The position numbers were made by a program, and so were the translations under genes. DNA of 33,803 bases from an uncultured Actinomycetes bacterium (lineage in GTDB: Bacteria; Actinomycetota; Acidimicrobiia; Acidimicrobiales; SZUA-35): positions 27,364 through 61,166 of the forward strand of contig CADEDH010000001.1 in the NCBI GenBank assembly GCA_902826025.1, written 5' to 3'. Positions 6,064 to 13,150 of the stretch are shown here, one piece after another. The notes under the pieces are model-generated. The model was given only the letters and a program-made list of their open reading frames with translations, was not told the DNA's origin and ran no database searches. Within the stretch, counting starts at the first letter, position 1; each line of letters opens with the position of its first letter.

Positions 6064-7776
6064 TCAGCGGCTGGTCCGCTTCTGGATGTTGGCCCACTCG
6101 TCGCGCAGGCCCACGGTGCGGTGGAACACCGAGGGATCGTCGACATCGGCGGCGAAGTAGCCCAGGCGCTCGAACTGGACGGCCTGGCCCGGGGTGACGT
6201 CGGCCAACGCCCCCTCCAGCTTGGCCCCCGGCATGGCCACCCGGCTCTCGGGGTTCAGGCTCTCCATCGGGTCCCGCCCGTCGGCTCCGGGGGAGGGGTC
6301 GGTGAACAGCCGGTTGTAGAGGTACACGGTGCGCTCCACGGCGTGGGCCGCCGACACCCAGTGGATCGTCGATTTCACCTTCCGCCCGTCGGGCGTGGTG
6401 CCCCCGGCGCTCTCGGGATCGTAGGTGCAGTGCACCTCCGTGACCCGCCCGTCGCCGTCGGTCAGCACCTCCTGGGCGGTGACGTAGAACCCGGCCCGCA
6501 GCCGCACCTCGTTGCCGGGGAACAGTCGGTAGTACTTGGGCTCGGGCGCCGGCTTCACGTCGTCCCGCTCGATCCACAGCTCGCCGGTGAACGGCACCAG
6601 GCGGGTGCCGGCGGAGGGGTCCTCGGGGTTGTTCACCGCCTCCAGCATCACCTGCTCTCCCTCGGGCCAGTTCGTGATCACCAGCTTCACCGGGTCGAGC
6701 ACGGCCATGCGCCGAAGCGACGTGCGGTTGAGCTCGGTGCGCACGAACGATTCGAGCAGCTCGATGTCGTGCAGGCTGTTCGTGCGGGCCAGCCCGATGT
6801 GCTCCACGAAGGCCCGGATGGCGGCCGGCGGGTAGCCGAGGCGGCGCAGGCCCTGCAGGGTGGGCATCCGCGGGTCACTCCACCCGTCGACATGACCCTC
6901 CTCCACCAGCCCCCGCAGCAGGCGCTTCGACATCATGGTGTAGGTGAGGTTGAGTCGGGCGAACTCGGTCTGCTCCGGCTTCTCGAAGGGAAGGTCGAGC
7001 TGCTCAAGGCACCAGTCGTACAGGGCCCGGTGATCGGAGAACTCGAGGGTGCACAACGAGTGGGTGACGCCCTCGATGGCGTCGGACTGGCCGTGGGCCC
7101 AGTCGTACATCGGGTAGATGACCCACTCGTCGCCGGTGCGCACGTGGTGGGTCCGCCGGATCCGGTACAGCACGGGATCCCGCAGCCACATGTTCTCGGC
7201 CTGCATGTCGATCTTGGCCCGCAGCACCCGGGCCCCGTCGGGGAACTCACCGGCCTTCATCCGCCGCAGCAGGTCGAGGTTCTCCTCGGGGGTGCGGTTG
7301 CGGTACGGGCTCTCCACACCGGGTTGGCCGAAACCGCCCCGCTGGGCCGAGATGGTCTCGGCGTCCTGGTCGTCGACGTAGGCCTGGCCCTTGGTGACCA
7401 GATCCTCGGCCCAGGCGTAGATCTGGCCGAAGTAGTCCGACGCGTAGAGCGTGGGGCCCGAGCGGGTGAAACCGAGCCAGGCCAGATCGGCCTCGATGGA
7501 CTCGACGAACTCCTTCTCCTCGGTCTCGGGATTCGTGTCGTCCATGCGCAGGTTGCACGTGCCCCCGAACTCGGCGGCGATGGCGAAGTTGGTGCAGATC
7601 GCCTTGGCGTGGCCAATGTGGAGGTAGCCGTTGGGTTCAGGGGGGAATCGGGTTTGGACCCGGCCGCCGAACTTGCCCGACTCGGTGTCGGCGATCACCT
7701 TGGCCCGTACGAAGTCGACGGCGGAGGTGGAGGGCTCGCCGTCGCGGGCGATCTGGGGGCGGCGCTGGGTCACCAT
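6064..7776 (-). CDS. glnS: Glutaminyl-tRNA synthetase
   Basis: Class Ic aminoacyl-tRNA synthetase that charges tRNA-Gln directly with glutamine in the cytoplasm. The 570-residue length is normal for bacterial GlnRS. The HIGH motif is at residues 53-56 within PPEPNGYLHIGHAK. The KMSKS-equivalent is MSKR in the segment LTYTMMSKRLL near residue 280. The C-terminal half carries the two beta-barrel anticodon-binding domains (RDDVKPAPEPKYYRLFPGNEVRLR, and YLYNRLFTDPSPG near the end). The PPEPNGYLHIGHAKAI and DDTNPETEEKEF segments favour GlnRS over GluRS. On the minus strand TAGTTT precedes the ATG by 4 nt and a following GTG by 7 nt, so the in-frame GTG at 7773 is an alternative start. Many actinobacteria lack GlnRS and use transamidation, so ancestral acquisition is possible. 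Confidence 0.95.
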   Translation of the reverse strand: MVTQRRPQIARDGEPSTSAVDFVRAKVIADTESGKFGGRVQTRFPPEPNGYLHIGHAKAICTNFAIAAEFGGTCNLRMDDTNPETEEKEFVESIEADLAWLGFTRSGPTLYASDYFGQIYAWAEDLVTKGQAYVDDQDAETISAQRGGFGQPGVESPYRNRTPEENLDLLRRMKAGEFPDGARVLRAKIDMQAENMWLRDPVLYRIRRTHHVRTGDEWVIYPMYDWAHGQSDAIEGVTHSLCTLEFSDHRALYDWCLEQLDLPFEKPEQTEFARLNLTYTMMSKRLLRGLVEEGHVDGWSDPRMPTLQGLRRLGYPPAAIRAFVEHIGLARTNSLHDIELLESFVRTELNRTSLRRMAVLDPVKLVITNWPEGEQVMLEAVNNPEDPSAGTRLVPFTGELWIERDDVKPAPEPKYYRLFPGNEVRLRAGFYVTAQEVLTDGDGRVTEVHCTYDPESAGGTTPDGRKVKSTIHWVSAAHAVERTVYLYNRLFTDPSPGADGRDPMESLNPESRVAMPGAKLEGALADVTPGQAVQFERLGYFAADVDDPSVFHRTVGLRDEWANIQKRTSR

Positions 7777-7907
7777 GTGAAAACTAGCGAGATTCGGCCT
7801 GGATCCGGGTTCGTTTGCCGCGCCTCGACGCAGTGGTGACGCAGGCCACAGCGGTGGCCGGCGAGCCGGTGCCGTCGGCGGCGGGGGACGGCACTACCCT
7901 CGGGGCC

Positions 7908-8348
7908 GTGACCTCCATACTCGTGCCGGTATCGCGCAAGGATCGGGTGCTGGCAGTCGGGCCCGTGCTGGGCCTCGCCGGGTGGACGCTGTTCACCTGG
8001 GTCAACCGCATTCGCAATGTGGCCGCCGACAGCACACTCGGCGCCGGCAGCAAGGCCTGGAGCACGTCGATCGCCGTGCTGTTCGTGGCCGCCGGCCTCG
8101 CCGTGGGTGCCCTGGCCGTGGCCTGGGTGGCGGGCGACGCCAACAGGGTGTCAGCCCGGCTCCGGCGGGCTGCGCTGGCGCTGGCCGTGTTCGGGGCCGG
8201 CTGGTGGGCCGTCCGCGTGGTGCAGATCGCCACCCACGACCACAGCATCGGGTTCAAGGTCGTCCACGCCGTGCTGGGCTTGATCACCATCGCCCTCGGC
8301 GCCGCCGTCGTCCGATGGAGCACCAGCTCGGCCACCCGCTCCGCCTGA
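7908..8348 (+). CDS. Small four-helix membrane protein, function unknown
   Basis: About 146 residues with four predicted membrane segments: VGPVLGLAGWTLFTWV, AVLFVAAGLAVGALAVAWVAG, ALALAVFGAGWWAVRVVQIA, and VVHAVLGLITIALGAAVVRW. Charged residues in the loops (RIRN, RVSARLRR) suggest the usual positive-inside orientation. I do not recognise a named family. The reading frame stays open back to 7815. I chose GTG 7908 because it lies 7 nt after TACCCT (7895-7900) and because the upstream residues are low-complexity and non-hydrophobic. It is divergent from glnS and followed by a multi-hairpin repeat. Confidence 0.6.
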   Translation: MTSILVPVSRKDRVLAVGPVLGLAGWTLFTWVNRIRNVAADSTLGAGSKAWSTSIAVLFVAAGLAVGALAVAWVAGDANRVSARLRRAALALAVFGAGWWAVRVVQIATHDHSIGFKVVHAVLGLITIALGAAVVRWSTSSATRSA

Positions 8349-8395
8349 CCGGCCCGCTCGCCCCGCCTGATAGCCTGACCCGAAGGATCAGGGCC

Positions 8396-8463
8396 GGTGG
8401 GGTGGGGGCCCCGACGGCGATGGGGAGGCGGCCGGAGGCCGCCGGGGGCGGCGAGCCCCCCGG
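8396..8463 (+). repeat. GGGGGC-type multi-hairpin dispersed repeat, copy 2
   Basis: Same part order as copy 1: GGTGGGGTGGGGGCCCC, GATGGGGA, the hairpin ggcggcc-gga-ggccgcc (8427-8443), then gggggc and gccccc arms (8444-8460). The middle stem sequence differs from copy 1 but both arms changed together, preserving pairing. It ends about 8 bp before the -10 of the next gene. Confidence 0.8.
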
Positions 8464-8470
8464 TATGCGG

Positions 8471-8476
8471 TAGCCT
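8471..8476 (+). promoter_or_regulatory. -10 element TAGCCT
   Basis: TAGCCT lies 8 nt before the ATG at 8485. The same hexamer at nearly the same distance precedes the gene at 16279 and larE, which supports a leaderless promoter here. Confidence 0.45.
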
Positions 8477-8484
8477 GAGCGGCG

Positions 8485-8814
8485 ATGGGTGAACCAGTGA
8501 CCGTCATCGAGAAGTCGGCGTCCGTTCCGGGCTTCCTGCGGTTCGAGACGAACCGCAGCCTCACCGGCATGGGCCACGAGCGCTACCGCAAGGGTGACGT
8601 CATCCGGCGTCAGCGGCCGCCCGACCAGCTGGCCGAGCGCATGTTCGAGACCGGCCAGGTCGACGAGGTTCACGTGTACGGCCAGGCGATCACGCTGAAG
8701 CTGTCCTCCGGTGCCAGCTCCGACGGGCTGAAAGAGATCATCGAGGACCTGTACACCTACTACCGGCCCGGAGTCGCGGTTCCCACCCCGGAGTCGTTCG
8801 CCGCCGAGACATGA
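8485..8814 (+). CDS. Small Nfu N-terminal-domain-like protein
   Basis: A 109-residue protein whose layout resembles the Nfu/NifU N-terminal scaffold domain. It has an opening strand (PGFLRFETNRSL), a loop with GDVIRRQRPPDQLAERMFETGQVDEVHVYGQAITLKL like the usual pattern of small acidic/hydrophobic helix, 'ergvesVfv.gd.iTvtk', and a closing helix LKEIIEDLYTYYRPG. The CxxC domain that binds the iron-sulfur cluster in full Nfu is absent, so it would be an N-terminal-domain-only protein. The link is a pattern match and a new family is possible. Its stop overlaps the start of the GHMP kinase by ATGA (8811-8814), so the two are translationally coupled. Confidence 0.45.
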   Translation: MGEPVTVIEKSASVPGFLRFETNRSLTGMGHERYRKGDVIRRQRPPDQLAERMFETGQVDEVHVYGQAITLKLSSGASSDGLKEIIEDLYTYYRPGVAVPTPESFAAET

Positions 8815-9881
8815 TCCGCGCTGCCGCCCCGGCTCGGGTCGGCATCCTGGGAAACCCTTCGGACGGCTACGGCGGTCGCACCTTGGCCCTGGCTGTCCCT
8901 CAGCTGGAGGCGGTGGTGGAGCTGACACCGGCCGACGGAGTGGAGATCGAGGCCGGCCCGGCCGACGCCACCGTCTGGCCCTCGGTGGCGGCGCTGGGGG
9001 ATTGGATGGACCGCTACGGCTATGGCACCGGCACCCAGCTGCTGGCCGCCGCCGCCCGCACCTACTCGGCCCTGGCCACCTCGCTCGGTCAGCCGTTGCA
9101 GGCCGGCTTCCGGCTGAGCTACCGCACCACGATCCCCCGTCAGGTGGGCCTGGGCGGCTCGTCGGCCCTGGTGGTGGCGGCCCTGCGCTGCCTGGAGCGC
9201 CACCATCGGCTCGACCTGCCCGACGAGGTGCTCCCGTCGGTGGCGCTCAAGGCGGAGACCGTGGAGCTCGGGCTGTCGGCTGGTCTCCAGGACCGGGTGG
9301 TGCAGGTCTACGGCGGCCTGGTGGCCATGGATTTCGGCGAGCTGCGGGTCGACGCCCGGTTCGGTGTGAGCCACGGTTCCTACGAGCGGCTCGATCCCGC
9401 CAGCCTGCCCCCGCTGTTCGTTGCCTACCGGGAGGAGGCGGCCCAGCCCAGTGACAGCTACCACCGCCAGCTCCGGGCCCGCTTCGACGCCGGCGACCAC
9501 GTGGTACGTGACGCGCTGCGGGAGCTGGCCCACCTCGTGATCGAGGGGCGGGCCGCCCTGCGCTGGGGCGACCAGGCCCGGTTCGGGGTGCTGATGGAGC
9601 GCAACATGCAGCTCCGGCTGCAGCTCGGGGCGGTGCCCGAGGCCCAGGTGGAGCTGGTGGACGTGGCCCGGGCCGTGGGGTCGCGGGCATCCTTCGCCGG
9701 GTCGGGCGGGGCCGTGGTGGGCACGGTGGCCGACGGCGAGCAGCTCGAAGCGTTGCGTGACGCCTACGCCGACGTGGGGGCCGATCTCCTGCCGATCGAC
9801 CTCGGTACCCTCGGGCTCGACGACGACACCGGGGGCGCCCCCGTCGACAACGTCGTCTCCCTCGACCGCCGCCCCCGCTGA
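8811..9881 (+). CDS. GHMP-family sugar kinase (glucuronokinase-like)
   Basis: A 356-residue small-molecule kinase. The N-terminal APARVGILGNPSDGYGGRTLALAV (residues 6-29) is close to the opening of plant-type glucuronokinase, and the ATP-binding loop is QVGLGGSSALVVAAL (111-125). The ALKAETVELGLSAGLQDRVVQVYGG region (about 147-171) supplies the conserved Glu/Asp of the active site. A C-terminal SFAGSGGAVVGTV motif matches the third GHMP motif. It would phosphorylate C1 or another hydroxyl of a sugar acid or related compound; glucuronate is the best guess from resemblance only. Galactokinase-like motifs are absent. It is translationally coupled to the upstream Nfu_N-like gene and converges on the hydantoinase gene across a long palindrome. 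Confidence 0.75.
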   Translation: MIRAAAPARVGILGNPSDGYGGRTLALAVPQLEAVVELTPADGVEIEAGPADATVWPSVAALGDWMDRYGYGTGTQLLAAAARTYSALATSLGQPLQAGFRLSYRTTIPRQVGLGGSSALVVAALRCLERHHRLDLPDEVLPSVALKAETVELGLSAGLQDRVVQVYGGLVAMDFGELRVDARFGVSHGSYERLDPASLPPLFVAYREEAAQPSDSYHRQLRARFDAGDHVVRDALRELAHLVIEGRAALRWGDQARFGVLMERNMQLRLQLGAVPEAQVELVDVARAVGSRASFAGSGGAVVGTVADGEQLEALRDAYADVGADLLPIDLGTLGLDDDTGGAPVDNVVSLDRRPR

Positions 9882-9910
9882 CGCAAGGCCGCCCGGTAAC
9901 CCGCGAACAC

Positions 9911-9975
9911 CGCGACACGGTTCGAACCGTGTCGCGATCGTCGCGCTGGGCGCGCTCATCGCGACGCAGTTCGAA
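9911..9975. repeat. Overlapping palindromes between convergent genes
   Basis: A perfect 26-bp palindrome (13-bp arms) occupies 9911-9936. Its right half can instead pair with 9958-9975 to form a longer hairpin (arms 9921-9938 and 9958-9975, 16 of 18 paired). The two structures exclude each other. The inner segment resembles the centre of the repeats at 1376-1422 (gcgct...gcgcgctca). Fifteen bases (9959-9973) are identical to 13109-13123. It lies 30 bp after the kinase stop and about 18 bp from the hydantoinase stop, so a bidirectional terminator role is possible. Confidence 0.8.
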
Positions 9976-9992
9976 GGACTTCGCGGTTGGGG

Positions 9993-12137
9993 TCAGGCGA
10001 GGAGGGGGCGGGCGGTGGCGACGGCGGTGACCGTGGCCTCCACCAGCAGCTCCCGGCCGCTCACCCGGGCCGTTCGCTCCGACCAGCCCAGCTCCACCGT
10101 CGGTTCGGCTCCGCCGGCCTCCACGGCGGCGCTGGCCGCCTCGGTCGCCAGGTGCTCCTCGGCCCAACGCCGGGCGTCGTCCCGGCTGTGGAACCGCGGC
10201 TGTTCGCCGGCGTGGACCTGGAAGGTGCCGGTACGGGGTTGGGTGATCGTGATCTGTCGCCGGACCCGCACCAGGGCCACGGCGGCACCCACGGCGTTGG
10301 CCACCGGGCCGTGCGGCGCCAGCACCACCTCGGTGCCGAGCGCCGCTGCCACCGCCGGATACCAGGTGGGAGCGGAGGCGCCGACGGCCACGACGGGCCC
10401 GGTGAGCGACACCGACAGGGCGGCCAGCCCCCGGTGCCGGGCCAGGGCCGCCCGCAGCGTCGGGTTGGCCGCCACCTCGGGCAGGGCCGATACCCCGGCG
10501 CTCTGAGCGTCGGCGCCCAGGGCGGCGTCTAGCACGGCGTCGGCCGAGGCCGCCACCAGCCGCTGGCCCACCAACTCGGCCAAGGCCCGGGCGGATGGGG
10601 CGACGGGCGCACCGGTGGGGTCCTGCTGGCGGGCCAACAACTCGGCCCCCAGGCGGGCGGCCTCGGGATCGGCGTCGCCGTCGGCCGAGCCGTCGGTTGC
10701 GTTGGGGCCGAGATACCCGAGGAGGCAGGCGGCGTCGGTTGGAGTCACCGTGGCCACCCGCACCAGGCCCCGCTGGCGGAGCCGGCGCACGGCTCCCGCT
10801 GCCAGCCGGGTGATTGCCACCGCCAGCTCCGGCACCGGCCCCTCGGCCAGTGCCGCCAGCACCGCCTGCTCCCGCTGGTCGAGCCCGGCCGGCGCTTCGG
10901 CTGACGGGTTGACGGCCACCAGCAGTCGGCCCTGGCCCAGGGCGGGATAGTCGGCCAACTGACGGCGGAGCAGGTCGAGCACGCCGGGATGGCTGACGGC
11001 CAGCCGGCACAGGGGCACGGCCCGCTCCGGTCCGAGGGTGAACGCCGCCCGCTCATGGCGGCGGCCGGGGCCGGATCTGTCGGGGTCGGACCCGTCAGAG
11101 CCGCCGGAGCCGGCGACGAGATCGCCGAGCGTGGGCACTGTCACCGCGCCCCCACCGGGGGCGAGCACCGCCACCTCGCTGTCGCCCCCCAGGCCGTGGG
11201 TGGTGACGGCCAGCGCCTCCACCATCGTGCGGTGCCCGGCCACCACGGCCCCGTCGGGGGCCATGCTGGGCTGGCCGCCCCGCACCGGGGCGATGTCGGT
11301 GGTGGTACCCCCGATGTCGACCACCAGCCCATCCACGCCGCCGGCCAGGTGCCGGGCCCCCACCACGCTGGCCGCTGGCCCCGACAGGATCGTCTCGATC
11401 GGCCGGCGGGCCACGAAACCGGCGGTGGCCAGTGACCCGTCGCCTCGCACCACCAGCAGCGGCGCCATCACCCCCACCCGGTCCAGCGCCTCCCGCACTG
11501 CCGAATCGAGCCGGGCCATGACTCCGATGAGGCGGGCGTTGAGCAGGGTGGTGAGGGCCCGGCGGGGGCCGTTGAGGCGGGGCGAAAGCTCGTGGCTGCA
11601 CGTGACCGGCAGCCCGGAGGCGGCGGTGAGGGCCTCGGCGATGGCCCGCTCATGGGCCGGGTTGCGCACGCTGAACTGGGCGGCGACGGCGTAGGCCGAC
11701 ACCCGGCTGGCGGTGGCCGCCGCCACCGCCGCCACCTCGGCCGGGTCGACCGGGGCCAGCTCCCCACCGGTGGCGTCGTGGCCGCCGGCCACCGCCGCCA
11801 GCAGGTCGCCCCGGGACGGGTCGTGGCCGATGCGGGCCACTTCGGCCGGCCCGAACCCGGCCGTGACCAGGCAGGCCGGCTGGCCGTGGCCCTCGACCAG
11901 GGCGTTGGTGGCCATCGTGGTGGACAGCGCCACGAGCCGGACGGACCCGGCCGACACCCTGGGCTCGGCCAGCACGGCCCGGACGGCGGCCTCGATCCCG
12001 GCGGCCAGGTCGTCGTGGGTGGTGGGCGCCTTGGCCGCCGCCACCACCTCACCTCCGGCTCCGCCGGCCCCGGGTGCCGTGACGGCCACGGCATCGGTGA
12101 ACGTGCCGCCGGTGTCGATGCCGAGTAGGAGATCCAT
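9993..12137 (-). CDS. Hydantoinase/oxoprolinase family protein, HyuA type
   Basis: An ATP-dependent amidohydrolase-type subunit of about 714 residues with the sugar-kinase/Hsp70-like fold. The N-terminal Hydant_A_N domain opens with GIDTGGTFTDAVAV (residues 6-19) and includes STTMATNALVEG. The Hydantoinase_A core carries GPAASVVGARHLAGGVDGLVVDIGGTTTDIAPV (about 255-290). The C-terminal third is Ala-rich and less typical, with a GAVRRLRQRGLVRVATVTPTDAACLLGYLG segment. No HyuB partner lies next to it, unlike the fused enzyme at 28357-32067, so the reaction is unclear. The start is 12137 rather than farther upstream because the phosphate-1 motif begins at residue 6 and TATGCT (12147-12152, minus strand) lies 9 nt before it. 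Confidence 0.8.
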   Translation of the reverse strand: MDLLLGIDTGGTFTDAVAVTAPGAGGAGGEVVAAAKAPTTHDDLAAGIEAAVRAVLAEPRVSAGSVRLVALSTTMATNALVEGHGQPACLVTAGFGPAEVARIGHDPSRGDLLAAVAGGHDATGGELAPVDPAEVAAVAAATASRVSAYAVAAQFSVRNPAHERAIAEALTAASGLPVTCSHELSPRLNGPRRALTTLLNARLIGVMARLDSAVREALDRVGVMAPLLVVRGDGSLATAGFVARRPIETILSGPAASVVGARHLAGGVDGLVVDIGGTTTDIAPVRGGQPSMAPDGAVVAGHRTMVEALAVTTHGLGGDSEVAVLAPGGGAVTVPTLGDLVAGSGGSDGSDPDRSGPGRRHERAAFTLGPERAVPLCRLAVSHPGVLDLLRRQLADYPALGQGRLLVAVNPSAEAPAGLDQREQAVLAALAEGPVPELAVAITRLAAGAVRRLRQRGLVRVATVTPTDAACLLGYLGPNATDGSADGDADPEAARLGAELLARQQDPTGAPVAPSARALAELVGQRLVAASADAVLDAALGADAQSAGVSALPEVAANPTLRAALARHRGLAALSVSLTGPVVAVGASAPTWYPAVAAALGTEVVLAPHGPVANAVGAAVALVRVRRQITITQPRTGTFQVHAGEQPRFHSRDDARRWAEEHLATEAASAAVEAGGAEPTVELGWSERTARVSGRELLVEATVTAVATARPLLA

Positions 12138-12257
12138 GGCGACCGCAGCATAGGGGGCGGGTACCGCAGGGCCCGCTCGTGCCGCTGTCAGACCCCCTGG
12201 GTAGGGTGATACCACCGGGGCGAACGCCCTTGGCGGGCCCCCCCTTGGCGGCTCCTC

Positions 12258-12286
12258 TTGACATGGCCGAACAAATGTTCGACCAT
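12258..12286 (+). promoter_or_regulatory. LexA-controlled promoter of imuA'-imuB
   Basis: TTGACA (12258-12263) and GACCAT (12281-12286) are spaced by 17 bp. The SOS box CGAACAAATGTTCG (12268-12281) fills the spacer, so LexA would block polymerase directly. The ATG at 12293 lies 6 nt after the -10, predicting a leaderless transcript. The box fits the actinobacterial CGAAC-N4-GTTCG consensus. Confidence 0.85.
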
Positions 12287-12292
12287 GGGTCC

Positions 12293-13150
12293 ATGGCTGG
12301 TTCGGCCCTCCTCGCCCAACTCGAGCAGCTCCGGGGCCGGGTGGCGCCGGTGACACTGGCCGCTGAGCAGCTGCTGGCCGTTCCCGGGGCGCTCCAGCCC
12401 CTGTTCGCCGGCGGGGGACTGGCCCGGGGATCCTCGGTGGGCTTCGCCGGGGCCGGGAGCTGGTCGGTGGCCATGGCCCTGGCGGCCTCGGCCCTCGGCG
12501 TCGGCGGATGGCTGGCCGTGCTGGGGGTGGAGGAGCTGGGCCTGGTGGCGGTGGCCGAGGCGGGGGTCCGCCTCGATCGGGTTCTGGTGGTGTCGTCGGT
12601 CGCCTCGGCCCAGCTGGGGTTGGTGGCGGCCACCCTGATGGAGGCGGTCGACGTGATCGCTCTCCATCCCCGCTCGATGGTGGGCCCCCGTGACGCCCGC
12701 CGTCTCACGGCCCGGGCCCGGGAACGGGGCACGGTGCTGTTCCATCTCGACGGGGGCCGCCACTGGCCCGAGACCCTCGACCTCTCGGTGACGGTCGCCC
12801 CCAGCCGGTGCCTCGGCATCGGCGAGGGGCACGGCCACCTCCAGTTCCGCCAGCTGGAGGTGGCCACCACCGGCCGCCGGGCCGCCAGCCGCCAGCGCCG
12901 GGTATCGGTGCTGGCCGGCGGGCCCGGCGGGTCGATCCTGGAGCGGATCGACGACCCGCCCGACGTGGCCGGGTGGGGCGGCGGGCGTGACGGGGTCGGG
13001 TCGGCTGATCCGACCGGTGGGGTCGGGGCGCCCCGTCGGGTCGGGTCGGCCGGCCGGATCGCGGTGTTCGAACGATCTGCGTCGCGAAATCTACGGAAAG
13101 CGGAGGTTTCGCGACGCAGTTCGGTCGCTGAAGATCAGGAGGCGGGTTGA
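12293..13150 (+). CDS. imuA': ImuA' mutasome protein, RecA-like
   Basis: A 285-residue RecA-like accessory protein of the SOS mutagenesis complex, expected to contact ImuB and support DnaE2 in translesion synthesis. A RecA-type core spans about residues 40-200 (SVGFAGAGSWSVAMALAASALGVGGWLAVLG, then LDRVLVVSSVASAQLGLVAATLMEAVDVIALHPRS). The Walker A lysine-threonine signature is replaced by GAGSWSV, as expected for the mycobacterial ImuA' type, so ATP hydrolysis is doubtful. The start is placed at ATG 12293, just after the SOS promoter; an upstream extension would run through the promoter. The C-terminal tail (about residues 225-285) is odd: it is low-complexity from GGTCGG repeats and ends in residues encoded by the hairpin repeat at 13077-13119. 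The stop overlaps imuB (TTGA). Confidence 0.85.
   Translation: MAGSALLAQLEQLRGRVAPVTLAAEQLLAVPGALQPLFAGGGLARGSSVGFAGAGSWSVAMALAASALGVGGWLAVLGVEELGLVAVAEAGVRLDRVLVVSSVASAQLGLVAATLMEAVDVIALHPRSMVGPRDARRLTARARERGTVLFHLDGGRHWPETLDLSVTVAPSRCLGIGEGHGHLQFRQLEVATTGRRAASRQRRVSVLAGGPGGSILERIDDPPDVAGWGGGRDGVGSADPTGGVGAPRRVGSAGRIAVFERSASRNLRKAEVSRRSSVAEDQEAG
13077..13119 (+). repeat. Perfect 13-bp-arm hairpin inside the 3' end of imuA'
   Basis: Arms ctgcgtcgcgaaa (13077-13089) and tttcgcgacgcag (13107-13119) surround a 17-nt loop. Bases 13109-13123 are identical to 9959-9973 in the intergenic palindrome downstream of the kinase. The element is read through as coding sequence and supplies part of the ImuA' tail, about 28 bp before the imuB start. 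Confidence 0.8.

Noticed and set aside
6121..7839. Long plus-strand open frame over glutaminyl-tRNA synthetase
   Set aside because: It is a shadow of the glnS codon pattern; the composition is dominated by Gly, Val, His and Leu and no family motif is visible.
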